Below, in pieces: positions 17,295 to 27,076 of a DNA stretch of 64,000 nt (position 1 is its first letter; each line of letters begins with the position of its first letter). Below the pieces are notes generated by a model. It was given only the letters and a program-made list of their open reading frames with translations, was not told the DNA's origin and did no database searches. Made by a program: the position numbers and the translations under genes. The DNA comes from Comamonas testosteroni TK102 (GTDB lineage: Bacteria; Pseudomonadota; Gammaproteobacteria; Burkholderiales; Burkholderiaceae_C): assembly GCF_000739375.1 (NCBI RefSeq), contig NZ_CP006704.1, positions 4,898,001-4,962,000 of the forward strand, given 5' to 3'.

Positions 17295-19385
17295 CTACCT
17301 GGACAGATCGAGCTGATATTTGCTCATGCCCTTGCCCAGGCCGTCATCCGCGGCCAGCACGGACACTCCCGTCAGGCCCGCGGCCTGGGCCACGCTCAAG
17401 GCATTGCTGCCGGAGCTGAACACCACCGGGCCGGCCGTCGTCACCTTGGTAAAGCGCCAGCTCTTGGCAGCGCCATTGGCAGCTCGGGTGATCTGCGGAT
17501 TCTGGCGCACATACCCAATCACCACATCGCGGTTCGCATCGGGCGATGCCCAGATGGCCGACGAGCCGTCGAGCTTGGGGATGAAGCTGGCACCGCTGGT
17601 GGCACGGTAGTTGTTGGTGGCGATCACGAACTCCTGCGCCGTATCCATGGGCTTGCCCAGATAGCTCAGGTTCTTGATGCGGCTGCCCAGAGGCTGGGTG
17701 ACATCGATCTCGTACTGCACATCGGCCGTGGTGAACATGTCGAAGTTGTAGCCCGGGAAGCTGCTGATCAACGGCTGCTCGGTCGTCTTGTTCACATCGA
17801 TCTGGTTGAAGCGCTTGGCGGCAGCCTCCAGCCAGCTCTTGATGTCGGCGCCGTTGACCTTCACTGCGTACACGGTGTTGGGGTAGAGATACAGGTCAGC
17901 CGCGTTGTATATGGCGAGCGAGCCGGCAGCCACATCGGTGAAGTCCTTGCCGCCCTGGAAGCCGGACTTGAACGGCGCACTCACCGACAGCACGGGCAGG
18001 CTGGCGTACTGGGGCAGATTGGCCTTGATGTAGCTGGCCACATAGGCCTGCTGGGCCTGGTTGACGATCTGGATCGCACCGGGATCGCCCACATCGGCAA
18101 ACAGCGTGCTCATGCGGAAGTCCGTGCTGCCGATGGGCGTCTTCACATAGCTGATGGCCGCCTGATGCTGTGCCTCGATCAGCGGCGCAACGGCCGGATC
18201 GGCATCCACAAACACCGAGGCACCTGCTGCATCCTTGTTCTGGATGTTGCGCAGCTCGCTCTTGCTGCCGGTCTTGGCCACGCTCCACTTCTTGCCGTCC
18301 CATTGCAGCGGCAGCTGGATCACGCCCAGCGCCTTGCCCCAGGAGCTGGCCATGACCGCAGGCACGCCGTTGATGGTGCCGGCCTGGTTGTCCACGCCGC
18401 TCTGGCTGTAGGCGGGCTTGGCCGACAGATCAGGGAACACGCTGTGCTGATGGCCCATGACCATGGCGTCGATGCCCGCGACCTTGGACAGATACAGGCC
18501 GGGGTTCTCCATGGTCGCCGAGTAGGCCGAGCCGTCCAGACCGCCATGCAGCAGCGCCACCACCACATCGGCGCCCTTGGCACGCAACTCTGGCACGTAT
18601 TTGCTCGCCGCCTCGACCGCGCCCTCGGTGTAGACCTTGCCTTCCAGATAGCGCTTGTCCCAGTTCATGATGCCCGGCGTGGTGAAGCCGATCACGCCGA
18701 TCTTGATGGGCAGCCTGACTTCCTTGCCGTCGCTGCCCTTAGCCACCATGGTGCGCTCCAGCACGGCATAGGGCTGGACCAGCGGCTTCCTGGTCTTGCT
18801 GCTGTAGACATTGGCCAGCACGGCCGGATACCCGTTGCCAGCGCATTTCTGGCTGGCGTCCACGCCGTCCACATCCAGGCCTCCACCCAGCACCTGGTTG
18901 AGAAAGGGCAGACCGTAATTGAATTCGTGATTGCCCAGCGTGCCCGCATCAAAGCGCAGCGCGCCCATGGCCTTGTACATGGACAGCTGCTGCGTGCAGG
19001 CGATGGGCTTGATCTCGGCCTCGTAGTCGGCCAGGGCCGTACCCTGGATGGTGTCGCCGTTGTCCACCAGCAGCGTGTTGGCAAATTCCTTGCGGGCCGC
19101 ACGGATCAGCGTGGCCGTGCGCTCGAAGCCATAGGTCTTGTCTTCGGCCAGCTTGAAATAGTCATAGCTGCGCACATTGAAGTGCAGGTCCGTGGTCTCC
19201 AGAACGGCCAGCGTCGCCGTGGCAGGCTGCGCGGTGACAGGCGTTGTGCTGCTGTCGTCGCTGCCGCCGCAGGCGGCCAGCAAGGCGGCACAGCCCACGG
19301 CCGTCAGCACATGGCGGCGTTGCTGCAATGCCGAGAAGAAACCGCCCGAGCGCAGCTTTGCGCCAGGCAAATCGAAATCCTGCAT
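17295..19385 (-). CDS. 2',3'-cyclic-nucleotide 2'-phosphodiesterase / 3'-nucleotidase, lipoprotein form
   Basis: A 696-residue CpdB/UshA-type enzyme that hydrolyses cyclic nucleotides and 3'-nucleotides outside the cytoplasm. N-terminus carries a lipobox (VGCAALLAACGG, Cys about residue 39) and then a serine/threonine-rich spacer, so it is probably a lipoprotein rather than free periplasmic. The metallophosphatase domain has TTDLHFNV, VDNGDTIQGT, GTLGNHEFNYG, LLHGGLDG and MGHQHSVFPD, all metal-binding motifs. The C-terminal nucleotide-specificity domain has IYNAADLYLYPNTVYAVKVN and FPGYNFDMFTTADVQYEID, the latter typical of CpdB. Monocistronic, with its own terminator. Confidence 0.9.
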   Translation of the reverse strand: MQDFDLPGAKLRSGGFFSALQQRRHVLTAVGCAALLAACGGSDDSSTTPVTAQPATATLAVLETTDLHFNVRSYDYFKLAEDKTYGFERTATLIRAARKEFANTLLVDNGDTIQGTALADYEAEIKPIACTQQLSMYKAMGALRFDAGTLGNHEFNYGLPFLNQVLGGGLDVDGVDASQKCAGNGYPAVLANVYSSKTRKPLVQPYAVLERTMVAKGSDGKEVRLPIKIGVIGFTTPGIMNWDKRYLEGKVYTEGAVEAASKYVPELRAKGADVVVALLHGGLDGSAYSATMENPGLYLSKVAGIDAMVMGHQHSVFPDLSAKPAYSQSGVDNQAGTINGVPAVMASSWGKALGVIQLPLQWDGKKWSVAKTGSKSELRNIQNKDAAGASVFVDADPAVAPLIEAQHQAAISYVKTPIGSTDFRMSTLFADVGDPGAIQIVNQAQQAYVASYIKANLPQYASLPVLSVSAPFKSGFQGGKDFTDVAAGSLAIYNAADLYLYPNTVYAVKVNGADIKSWLEAAAKRFNQIDVNKTTEQPLISSFPGYNFDMFTTADVQYEIDVTQPLGSRIKNLSYLGKPMDTAQEFVIATNNYRATSGASFIPKLDGSSAIWASPDANRDVVIGYVRQNPQITRAANGAAKSWRFTKVTTAGPVVFSSGSNALSVAQAAGLTGVSVLAADDGLGKGMSKYQLDLSR

Positions 19386-19479
19386 GGTTGACCCTGCTTG
19401 TTGAAAAACAGGCAGTGTCCACAGGGCTTTTTACAGCGTCATGAAGGAAATTTGACGCTTTGCCACCGGGCCCAGGAAC

Positions 19480-19884
19480 TCAGGCGCCGCGATTGCGCAT
19501 CCAGTCCGCCGTGTTCATGAAACTGGCCTTGAGACGCGTGCGCAAGGCCTCGGGCACCTCGGTCTCGCCCATGGCCTGATCCATGCAGGCCACCCACTGG
19601 TCGCGCTCCTGGATGCCGATGGAAAACGGCATATGGCGCATGCGCAGACGCGGATGACCAAAACGATCCTGGTAATAGTCGGGGCCGCCCAGCCAGCCGC
19701 AGAGAAACCAGAACAGCTTCTGGCGCGCGTCGTCGAGCGTGCTGCCATGCGCGGCGCGCAGCTCCTTGTAGCCGGGCTCCAGATCCATGAGGTCATAGAA
19801 ACGGGCAACCAGCTGCTGGACTTTGTCTTCACCACCTATCCATTCATAGGGGGTATCAAACGGGGGCTTTTCTTCAATCTGCAT
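19480..19884 (-). CDS. Group II truncated haemoglobin
   Basis: A 134-residue globin of the trHbO class. Features: TPYEWIGGEDKVQQLVARFYDLM (helices A-B), the proximal region FWFLCGWLGGPDYYQDRFGHPRLRMRH split across E-F with the heme-binding histidine in FGHPRLR, and W at DQWVACMDQAM in helix G. The signature Tyr CD1/Trp G8 pattern fits group II. Such globins bind oxygen and may detoxify NO or peroxides. The start overlaps the end of the upstream MFS gene by 11 nt, so the two are likely co-transcribed. Confidence 0.9.
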   Translation of the reverse strand: MQIEEKPPFDTPYEWIGGEDKVQQLVARFYDLMDLEPGYKELRAAHGSTLDDARQKLFWFLCGWLGGPDYYQDRFGHPRLRMRHMPFSIGIQERDQWVACMDQAMGETEVPEALRTRLKASFMNTADWMRNRGA

Positions 19885-21466
19885 GTGTAGCGGCTTTGCG
19901 AGTCAGTCCCGATTGTCGGACATGCGGCATGTCCGTACCCGAGCGCAGGAATGCGAAAACCCCAACAGCCGTCAGCACCGTCACGCCGGCCAGCACATCG
20001 AGCAAGCTGGAAAAAGCCAGGCCATAGGCCTTGAGCAGCTCGGCGACCGACGCATCCTGCATCAGCGCCAGCGCTCCCTGCATATTGCCGGTGACCAGCA
20101 TCTGGGCCACGGCCGAGCCCTGCGTCATGGAGGGAGAGAGAGCCGCCAGCTCCCGCGCCAGCAGCGCGGCCAGCGCTGCCCCGACCACGGCCAGGGCAAT
20201 GCCTTCGCCCGCCACACGCACGGTGCTGAAGATGCCCGTGGCCATGCCGGCGCGCTCGCGCGGCACCACGGTCACGGCAAGTCCGTCCATCAGCCCCCAG
20301 GGCAGGCCTATGCCCAGACCGATCAGCAGCAGCGGCGCGGCCATCTGCGCCAGGTCCGAGCCGGGGGCGCAGCGGCCCAGCCACAGCAAGCCCATGGCAC
20401 AGACCAGCAGTCCCGCCCCGCACAGCAGGGCGGCCGACAGCCAGCGCGCAAGCCAGCCCGCCAGCAGCGGCACGCACAGCATGGGCAGCGACAGCACGAA
20501 CATGCGCTGCCCGGCCGCGAGCGGCGCCAGGCCTTCCACGCCGATGAAGCGCAGCGGCAACAGCACCAGCAGCACCACAAAGGCATAGGCCGGTGCTGCG
20601 GCCAGCAGCTGCACACCGACAAAGCGCGAATAGCGGAACAGCGACAGGTCCAGCATGGGGTGGGCGCTGCGGCGCTCGATCTGCACAAAGGCCGCTGCCG
20701 CCAGCAGGGCGGCCGCCAGGGGCAGCCATGTGCGGCCATGCGACCAGCCCGTTTCCGGGACTTGCAGCATGCCCCAGGTCAACAGAGCCAGCGCCAGCGT
20801 GAACGACAGCGCGCCCGGCAGGTCCAGCCGCTGTGCCTGCGGATTGCGCGATTCCGGCATATGGCGCAGGCCCAGCAGCAGTGCCGCAAATGCTGCTGCG
20901 GCCGCGCTGAGCATCACGCTGCGCCAGCCCCAGCTCTGCAGCAACCACCCCGACAGCAAGGGCCCGAAGGCCAGTCCCACACCAAAGGAGGTGCCCACGA
21001 CACTGAAGGCACGGGTACGCCGGGCACCATCGTAGGCCTGGGCCAGGCCGGCCGTGCCTGCCGCCAGCGCAGCGGCCGCGCCCAGTCCCTGCAGCGCCCG
21101 CAACAGATCGAAGCCGATGATGGCCCCCTTGCCTTGCAGGCAGACCTGCAGCAGCACGCTGCCCACCACGACGGCCAGCCCCGCAAGAAACACGCGCCGC
21201 CGCCCGTAGACATCGGCCAGTGCTCCTGCCGCCATCAGCGTGGCGCCGAAGCTCAGCATGAAGGCATTGGTGACCCAGTTCAGCGCCAGAGGGCCGCCGC
21301 CCAGTGCCTCGCGCAGCGCCGGCAGTGCCACGGCCGGCCCGGTAAAGCTCAGCGGCATGGCCAGGGCAGCCAGGCAGACCGACAGCAGCACCCAGGCAGG
21401 CGATGCGCGGCGGGCGCAAACCGGAAGATCCGCCCGTGGGCAGGATGGAGAAGTGGAGCAGGACAT
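19874..21466 (-). CDS. MFS transporter, drug efflux (DHA2-like)
   Basis: A 530-residue major facilitator with about 14 membrane helices. The start is MSCSTSPSCPRADLP at ATG 21466; an upstream in-frame ATG at 21517 is less likely. Helix 1 is AWVLLSVCLAALAMPLSFTG; motif A-like ALADVYGRRRVFLAGLAVV and motif C-like GTSFGVGLAFGPLLSGWLL identify a proton antiporter of the DHA2 drug family. It is divergent from a LysR gene across 108 bp, which probably controls it, and runs into the truncated haemoglobin gene. Substrate unknown. Confidence 0.88.
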   Translation of the reverse strand: MSCSTSPSCPRADLPVCARRASPAWVLLSVCLAALAMPLSFTGPAVALPALREALGGGPLALNWVTNAFMLSFGATLMAAGALADVYGRRRVFLAGLAVVVGSVLLQVCLQGKGAIIGFDLLRALQGLGAAAALAAGTAGLAQAYDGARRTRAFSVVGTSFGVGLAFGPLLSGWLLQSWGWRSVMLSAAAAAFAALLLGLRHMPESRNPQAQRLDLPGALSFTLALALLTWGMLQVPETGWSHGRTWLPLAAALLAAAAFVQIERRSAHPMLDLSLFRYSRFVGVQLLAAAPAYAFVVLLVLLPLRFIGVEGLAPLAAGQRMFVLSLPMLCVPLLAGWLARWLSAALLCGAGLLVCAMGLLWLGRCAPGSDLAQMAAPLLLIGLGIGLPWGLMDGLAVTVVPRERAGMATGIFSTVRVAGEGIALAVVGAALAALLARELAALSPSMTQGSAVAQMLVTGNMQGALALMQDASVAELLKAYGLAFSSLLDVLAGVTVLTAVGVFAFLRSGTDMPHVRQSGLTRKAATHAD

Positions 21467-21574
21467 GGAGGACTGGCTTCGTGAATCAATCAGACATGAA
21501 CGATAAAAGCGCTCCAATCAAACGAAAATAGCGTTAGAACTCCCAACAATCCCAACCCAAGGTTGCCAATCACC
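21467..21574. promoter_or_regulatory. Divergent promoter region, MFS exporter/LysR
   Basis: The 108-bp gap between the divergent MFS and LysR genes is relatively AT-rich in its middle (around 21494-21545), as expected for LysR-controlled divergent promoters. A T-N11-A box could not be assigned with confidence. Confidence 0.35.
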
Positions 21575-22450
21575 ATGGACAGCTTCAGCGGACTAGAGTC
21601 CTTTGTACGTGCCGCCGATCTTCTGAGCTTTGCGGAGGCCGGCCGCGCGCTTGGCATCTCGGCCTCGGCCGTGGGCAAGAACGTGGCGCGGCTGGAGCAG
21701 CAACTGGGCCTGCGCCTGTTCCATCGCACCACACGCCAGGTGCGTCTGACGCAGGAAGGGACTCTGTTTCACGAACGCTGCCGGCGCATCCTCGACGAGC
21801 TGCATGATGCACGCGCGGCCATGCAGGCCGCCGCAGAAGCACCGCGCGGCCGGCTGCGTGTGAGCCTGCCCACCATCGGCTACCGTTTTCTGCTGCCCGT
21901 GCTGCCCGAATTCCAGGCCCGCTATCCCGAGGTGGAGCTGGATCTGGACTTCAACGACCATCTGGTCGATGTCGTCGAAGCCGGCCTCGATGTGGTCATC
22001 CGTAGCGGCGAGCTGGCCGATTCGCGGCTGGTGGCGCGCCGACTCGGACCGTTTCGCTTCATTCTCGCGGCCTCGCCGACCTATCTGGCCGAGCGCGGTC
22101 TGCCGCTGACGCCCGCCGACCTTGCCCGACACTCCAGCCTGCGCTATCGCTTTCTGAACAGCGGCAAGCTTGAGGAGTGGACGTTGCCCGGGCTGCCGGC
22201 CATGCCCATCTCCCTGGTCTGCAACAACATGGAAGCCATGCTGGGCGCAGCCGTCTCAGGCCTGGGCCTGGCCTATATGCCCGACTTCCTGGCCCGCGAC
22301 GCACTGGCGCGTGGCGAGCTCCAGCAGGTCCTGGCGCAGCAGCTCACGCATAGCGGACAGTTCTCCGCGCTCTGGCCCTCCAGCCGCCAGCTCTCGCCCA
22401 AGGTCCGGGCTTTCGTGGACTTTGCGAGCGCGCGGCTGTTCAAGGGCTAG
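21575..22450 (+). CDS. LysR-family transcriptional regulator
   Basis: A 291-residue LysR regulator starting at MDSFSGLESFVRAADLLSF (a TTG at 21563 is the alternative). Winged helix-turn-helix in the first 60 residues (FAEAGRALGISASAVGKNVARL, then EQQLGLRLFHRTTRQVRLT), followed by a periplasmic-binding-type effector domain (LRVSLPTIGYRFLLPVLPEF, then GLDVVIRSGELADSRLVARRL). It resembles the CrgA/AaeR-like group. Divergent placement suggests it controls the MFS exporter. It ends 2 bp from the convergent FtsX-type gene. Confidence 0.92.
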   Translation: MDSFSGLESFVRAADLLSFAEAGRALGISASAVGKNVARLEQQLGLRLFHRTTRQVRLTQEGTLFHERCRRILDELHDARAAMQAAAEAPRGRLRVSLPTIGYRFLLPVLPEFQARYPEVELDLDFNDHLVDVVEAGLDVVIRSGELADSRLVARRLGPFRFILAASPTYLAERGLPLTPADLARHSSLRYRFLNSGKLEEWTLPGLPAMPISLVCNNMEAMLGAAVSGLGLAYMPDFLARDALARGELQQVLAQQLTHSGQFSALWPSSRQLSPKVRAFVDFASARLFKG

Positions 22451-22452
22451 CC

Positions 22453-24990
22453 TTATTCCGCCGCCTGGCGCAGCGTGATCATCACGGGACGGCTGACTAC
22501 CTCGCGCAACGCCCACCAGCCGGCCAGCCAGGCCAGCAATGCGCCCGCCAGCGCGCCCACCAGCGGCACCCACCAGAGCACATTCCACTCGAAATCAAAC
22601 ACCCAGCGTGCCAGCGCCCAGCCCACGGCCAAAGCAACGCAGCTGGCCAGAAAGCCGGCCATCAGGCCCACTCCGGCCAGCTCGGCACTCTGCACCTGCT
22701 GCAGCAGGCCCGACCGGGCTCCCACGGCGCGCATGATGGCGTATTCGCGCGCTCTTTCCTCGCGCGTTCCGGTGACGGAGGCAAACAGCACGACCAGACC
22801 CGCCACCAGCGTGAAGCCGAACAGGAACTCCACAGCGCGTATGACCTGGTCCATCACCTGCTGCACCTGGGCCAGCGTGCTGCTCAGGTCGACATTGGTG
22901 ATGTTCGGAAATTCATTGACCAGCGCATTGTCAAAGCCCTTGATGTCGGGCGCACGATAGGCCGCCAGATAGGTCACGGCCACGTTGTCCAGATGCTGCA
23001 CGGGGTAGATCACAAAGAAGTTGGCGCGCATGGAACTCCAGTCCACCTTGCGCAGGCTGGTGATGCGGGCCTCGCTCTGCTCACCGCCGATATCGAAGCG
23101 CAGCGTGTCGCCCAGCTCCAGGCCCAGGGTCTTGGCAATGCCTTCCTCCATGCTGATCGCGCCCTGCTCGCCGGCCTGCCAGCGGCCGCCCACGATCTGG
23201 TTGTGATCGGGCATGGTTTCGGCGGTGGAGATATTGAACTCCCGGTCCACCAGACGCTTGGCGCGATCCTCCTCATAGTCCTCGGAGCTGACGGCCTTGC
23301 CATTGACGGCAATCAGCCGGCCGCGAATCATGGGATACCAGTCATAGCTGCGCACGCCGGCCTTTTTCAGCGCGGCCTGAAAGTCCTGCGCCTGATCGGG
23401 CTGGACATTGATGACAAAGCGGTCAGGCGCATTGGCCGGCGTGGCCTTGCGCCAGCTGGCAATCAGGTCGGTGCGCAGCAGCACCAGCAGCACCAGGGCC
23501 AGCAGCCCCACGGCCAGCGAGCTGACCTGCACCACGGCATACACGGGTTTGGCCGAGACCTGGCGCGTGGCCATGACCAGCCAGCGCGGCGCCGTGCTCT
23601 CATTGACCACCTGCCGCAGCAGCTTGACGGCCAGCCAGGCCAGGCCCGCGAACAACAGCACGGCGACGGCAAAGCCGCCCACGGCAATCAGGCCCAGCTT
23701 GATGTCGCGGCTGGCGACCATCAACAAGGCCGCAAAACCCGTAACACCCACACCCAGCACCAGCCACGATGCTGGCTTGAGCGCCCCCAGATCGCGCCGC
23801 ATCACGCGCAGCGGCGGCACCTGCGCCAGCTGCAGCACGGGCGGCAGGCCAAAGGCCAGCAACAGCGTCAGCCCCATGCCCATGCCGAACAATGCGGGCC
23901 ACAGGCTCGCCGCAGGCAGGGCAGACTCGACCAGTCCGGCCAGCAGCCAGACAAACACATGGTGCACGGCCCAGCCCAGCAGCACGCCGGCCGCGCTGGC
24001 AGCCAGGGCAATGCTCACGAACTCCACCACATAGGCCAGGGCAATGCGGCGCTGACTCTGGCCGAGCACGCGCAGCATGGCCGACGCATCGAGATGGCTG
24101 TTGGCAAAGGCACGTGCGGCCAGTGCCACGGCTACGGCCGATAGCAGCGCCGAAAGCAGCGCCACCAGACTCAGGAATTTCTCGGCCCTGTCCAGGGTCT
24201 GGCGCATTTCGGGGCGACCGCTTTCCAGCGATTCCACACGCACGCCATGCAGGCTCTTGGCCAGTTCCTGTGCCCAGCCCAGATAGTCCTGTGCGGCCCG
24301 CTGCGCGCCGCGCCCGGCGTCTGCCTGCCCCGCCACGGCCAGCCGATAGGTGATGCGGCTGGCGGGCTGCACCAGGCGCGTTGCGGGCAGGTCGGCGCTG
24401 TTGATCATCACGCGCGGGGCAAAGCTCATGAAGCCCGCGCCACGATCGGGCTCGATGGCAATGATGTGCGAGATATGAAAGCTCGCATCGCCCAGCAGCA
24501 GTCGGTCGCCGAGCTTCAGGCCCAGCGCCTCCAGCAGCGGCGCATCCACCCAGGCATGGCCGCGTTCAGGAATCGCCCTGACTTCCAGGTCTGGCTGGCC
24601 CGGTCCCTGATTCAGGTGCAGCACGCCGCGCAACGGGTAGCCGGGGTCCACGCTTTTGAGCGCCACCAGGCGGCTGGCTCCGCCCTGCTCCTGGGCGGCC
24701 CGTGCCATGGTCGGAAAGCTGGCCGTGGCCACGGTCTGCAGTCCCTGCTGCTGTGCCTGCTGCACAAAAACCGCGGGGGCGGGGTTGTCGCTGACCACCA
24801 CCACATCGCCGCCCAGCAGCTGACGGGCGTCGCGCTGCAGGCCGGCCTGCAGGCGGTCGGCAAAAAAGCCCACCGAGCTCAGTGCCGCCACGGCCAGCAG
24901 CACGGCCACGATGATCAGGCGCAGCTCGCCAGCGCGCAGATCGCGCCAGAGATTGCGCAGCCCCAGAATCCAGACAGATGATGCTTGCAT
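22453..24990 (-). CDS. Large FtsX-domain ABC transporter permease (YbbP-like)
   Basis: An 845-residue membrane protein. The start is MQASSVWILGLRNLWRDLR at ATG 24990; the frame stays open to 25587 but that part would lie over the opposite-strand TSUP gene and has atypical composition. It has two FtsX domains and about ten membrane helices: helix 1 at LIIVAVLLAVAALSSVGFFADR, a large periplasmic domain, a central cluster (residues about 250-500), a second periplasmic domain containing SMEEGIAKTLGLELGDTLRFD, and a final FtsX block (FTLVAGLVVLFASVTGTREE, then RAREYAIMRAVGA). E. coli YbbP (804 residues) is the closest recognised type; its ATPase partner YbbA is not in this window. Confidence 0.87.
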   Translation of the reverse strand: MQASSVWILGLRNLWRDLRAGELRLIIVAVLLAVAALSSVGFFADRLQAGLQRDARQLLGGDVVVVSDNPAPAVFVQQAQQQGLQTVATASFPTMARAAQEQGGASRLVALKSVDPGYPLRGVLHLNQGPGQPDLEVRAIPERGHAWVDAPLLEALGLKLGDRLLLGDASFHISHIIAIEPDRGAGFMSFAPRVMINSADLPATRLVQPASRITYRLAVAGQADAGRGAQRAAQDYLGWAQELAKSLHGVRVESLESGRPEMRQTLDRAEKFLSLVALLSALLSAVAVALAARAFANSHLDASAMLRVLGQSQRRIALAYVVEFVSIALAASAAGVLLGWAVHHVFVWLLAGLVESALPAASLWPALFGMGMGLTLLLAFGLPPVLQLAQVPPLRVMRRDLGALKPASWLVLGVGVTGFAALLMVASRDIKLGLIAVGGFAVAVLLFAGLAWLAVKLLRQVVNESTAPRWLVMATRQVSAKPVYAVVQVSSLAVGLLALVLLVLLRTDLIASWRKATPANAPDRFVINVQPDQAQDFQAALKKAGVRSYDWYPMIRGRLIAVNGKAVSSEDYEEDRAKRLVDREFNISTAETMPDHNQIVGGRWQAGEQGAISMEEGIAKTLGLELGDTLRFDIGGEQSEARITSLRKVDWSSMRANFFVIYPVQHLDNVAVTYLAAYRAPDIKGFDNALVNEFPNITNVDLSSTLAQVQQVMDQVIRAVEFLFGFTLVAGLVVLFASVTGTREERAREYAIMRAVGARSGLLQQVQSAELAGVGLMAGFLASCVALAVGWALARWVFDFEWNVLWWVPLVGALAGALLAWLAGWWALREVVSRPVMITLRQAAE

Positions 24991-25092
24991 GGTCTGCACG
25001 ATAGCGCAGCGGCCTGCAGCCATGCCAAAACTGCATGGCAATTCCCTGCCGACCGAAGACGATAATCGATGCCATCGGACGGAGACCAGAAC

Positions 25093-25854
25093 GTGGAAGC
25101 AATGTTGATCGTGGCCCTGGGGGCCGCTGTGGCGGGGTTTGTGCAGGGGCTTTCGGGCTTTGCCTTCGGCATGGTGGCCATGTCGTTCTGGGCCTGGGTA
25201 CTGGAGCCGCAGCTGGCGGCCGTGCTTTCGGTCTTCGGCTCTCTCACGGGCCAGATCATCGCGGCGTTCACAGTGCGGCGCGATTTCCACTGGAAGTCGC
25301 TGCTGCCCTTCATCGCAGGGGGCCTGGTCGGCATTCCCATGGGCGTGGCCGTGATGCCGCATCTCAATATGGACTGGTTCAAGCTCGGCCTGGGCTGCCT
25401 GCTGGTGCTTTGGTGCCCCACCATGCTGCTGAGCGCCCGCCTGCCCCGGCTGACGCTGGGCGGCGGCCTTCTGGCCCGCCTGAGCGATGCGGTTGCGGGC
25501 CTGATCGGTGGCGCCATGGGCGGACTGGGCGGCTTCAGCGGCACCGTGCCCACGCTGTGGTGCACGCTGCGCGGCTTTGAGCGTCATGTGCAGCGCACGG
25601 TGATCCAGAACTTCAACCTCTCGGTGCTGGCCGTCACCATGGCCAGCTATCTGGCCACCGGCCTGGTCAAGCCCGCCATGTGGCCCTCGTTCGCTATCGT
25701 GCTCCCGGCCGTGCTGGTGCCCGTGATCTTCGGCACCCGCGTCTACAAGGGCGTGAGCGATGCGCGCTTTCGCCAGATCGTGCTGAGCCTGCTGACCTGC
25801 TCGGGCATCGCCATGCTGGCGGCATCCGTGCCGCGGCTATTCCTGGCACCGTAA
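25093..25854 (+). CDS. TSUP-family membrane transporter (TauE/SafE domain)
   Basis: A 253-residue protein with about eight membrane helices. I chose GTG 25093 because GGAGA lies eight bases upstream; ATG 25069 would add eight residues with a weaker site. Motifs: GAAVAGFVQGLSGFAFGMVAMSF, GSLTGQIIAAF, and the second-half repeat GLIGGAMGGLGGFSGTVPTLW. TSUP members export or import sulfite, sulfoacetate or other anions. Although the family is named for TauE of taurine metabolism, this gene is 16 kb from tau/xsc and stands alone, so its substrate is open. Divergent from the FtsX-type gene. Confidence 0.85.
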   Translation: MEAMLIVALGAAVAGFVQGLSGFAFGMVAMSFWAWVLEPQLAAVLSVFGSLTGQIIAAFTVRRDFHWKSLLPFIAGGLVGIPMGVAVMPHLNMDWFKLGLGCLLVLWCPTMLLSARLPRLTLGGGLLARLSDAVAGLIGGAMGGLGGFSGTVPTLWCTLRGFERHVQRTVIQNFNLSVLAVTMASYLATGLVKPAMWPSFAIVLPAVLVPVIFGTRVYKGVSDARFRQIVLSLLTCSGIAMLAASVPRLFLAP

Positions 25855-25904
25855 CGTAGAACTGCCTACGGCAAGGCTGATCGCAAGACACTACCATCTG
25901 CGGC

Positions 25905-26975
25905 ATGAATGCCGCGCCTACTGCCCCCACACCTGAACTGACCGCCTTTGCCCATGCCATCCCCAAGATGGAGTTGCACTGCCACCTGCTGGGCACGGTC
26001 AGAAAAAATACTTTCATCGAACTGGTGCAGCGCGCCAAGGCGCCGCTGGCTCCCGAAGAGATAGAGGCCTTCTACACGCGCGGCGAAAAGCCCGTGGGCG
26101 TGCTGCGCGTGCTGCGCGCACTCGACGCGTGGCTGCTGCAGACGCCGGCCGATCTGGAGCGCATTACCTATGAATATCTGCAGGATGCCGCCACCCACAA
26201 CGTGCGCTATGCCGAATTCTTCTGGAACCCCACGGGCACGGTGCAATGCTCGGGCATGAGCTATGCCGTCGCCCAGCAAGCCATTCTGGCCGGCGCCGCA
26301 GCTGCGCAAGAGGATTGCGGCATACGTGGCCGCCTGGTGCCGTCCATCGACCGCGAAGCCCCGGCCGAAGCCGCCGTGCAGATGGTGCAATGGATGCTGG
26401 ACAACCGGCATGACGATGTGCCCGGCATCGGCATCGACTACCGCGAAAACGAGCGCCCGCCCGAGTTGTTTGTCGAAGCCTATGCGCTGGCGCGTCGCAA
26501 CGGCCTCAAGACTACGGCCCATGCCAGCGAGTTCGGCCTGCCCTGGAACAATCTGCAGACCGCCATCGAGACTCTCAAGGTGGATCGCGTCGATCATGGC
26601 TACACCGTCATCGACAACCCGGAACTGGCCCGGCGCTGCGCCGATCTGGGCATTGTGTTCACCGTGGTGCCGACCAACTCCTACTATCTGCGCACACTGG
26701 CCCCCGAACGCTGGGCGCTGGATCACCCGATACGCCAGATGCCCGGCCTGGGCCTTCGCGTGCACCCCAACACCGACGACCCCACGCTGCACCATGTGAA
26801 CCCCACGGGAGCCTGGACCAAGATGGTCTGCGACTTCGGCTTTTCAGTGGCCGACCTCAGGGACTTCATGCTCAACGGCATCGATGCGGCCTGGATAGAC
26901 GAGAGCGAAAAGCGCAGCCTTCGCCAGCAGTGGGGCGCCGAGTTCGATGCATTGAGCCGCACACACCACTTCTAA
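25905..26975 (+). CDS. add: Adenosine deaminase
   Basis: A 356-residue metal-dependent deaminase. Zinc-binding histidines in PKMELHCHLLGT; further motifs FFWNPTG, GRLVPSIDR, GIGIDYRENERPPELF, the catalytic/zinc histidine in TTAHASEFG, HGYTVID and the final aspartate in HPNTDDPTLH. The usual Add motif is SLNTDDP; here HPNTDDP. The family converts adenosine to inosine, but some members act on adenine or related purines, so substrate specificity is not settled by sequence. Single gene, 50 bp after the TSUP gene. Confidence 0.85.
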   Translation: MNAAPTAPTPELTAFAHAIPKMELHCHLLGTVRKNTFIELVQRAKAPLAPEEIEAFYTRGEKPVGVLRVLRALDAWLLQTPADLERITYEYLQDAATHNVRYAEFFWNPTGTVQCSGMSYAVAQQAILAGAAAAQEDCGIRGRLVPSIDREAPAEAAVQMVQWMLDNRHDDVPGIGIDYRENERPPELFVEAYALARRNGLKTTAHASEFGLPWNNLQTAIETLKVDRVDHGYTVIDNPELARRCADLGIVFTVVPTNSYYLRTLAPERWALDHPIRQMPGLGLRVHPNTDDPTLHHVNPTGAWTKMVCDFGFSVADLRDFMLNGIDAAWIDESEKRSLRQQWGAEFDALSRTHHF

Positions 26976-26987
26976 ACAAATATTGCC

Positions 26988-27012
26988 AAAGCGCTTGCCC
27001 TTCAAGCGCTTT
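26988..27012 (+). repeat. Perfect 10-bp hairpin after add
   Basis: AAAGCGCTTG and CAAGCGCTTT flank a 5-nt loop (CCCTT), followed by CAGCTATCAGAA. There is no T run after the stem, so it looks like the dispersed AGCTATCA/GCGCTT repeat rather than a standard terminator, though it could slow polymerase. Confidence 0.6.
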
Positions 27013-27076
27013 CAGCTATCAGAATCGATTCAGGCCGGTATAACACCTGCCCCCTCTCTTAACGATCATCTGCCCT

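Noticed and set aside
24991..25587. N-terminal extension of the FtsX-type permease
   Set aside because: The extra 199 codons lie over the opposite-strand TSUP gene and the native-looking start MQASSVWILGLRNLWRD is at 24990.
25093..25854. TSUP gene as the sulfite exporter TauE of the taurine locus
   Set aside because: It is 16 kb from tau/xsc with unrelated genes between; only the family name supports the link.
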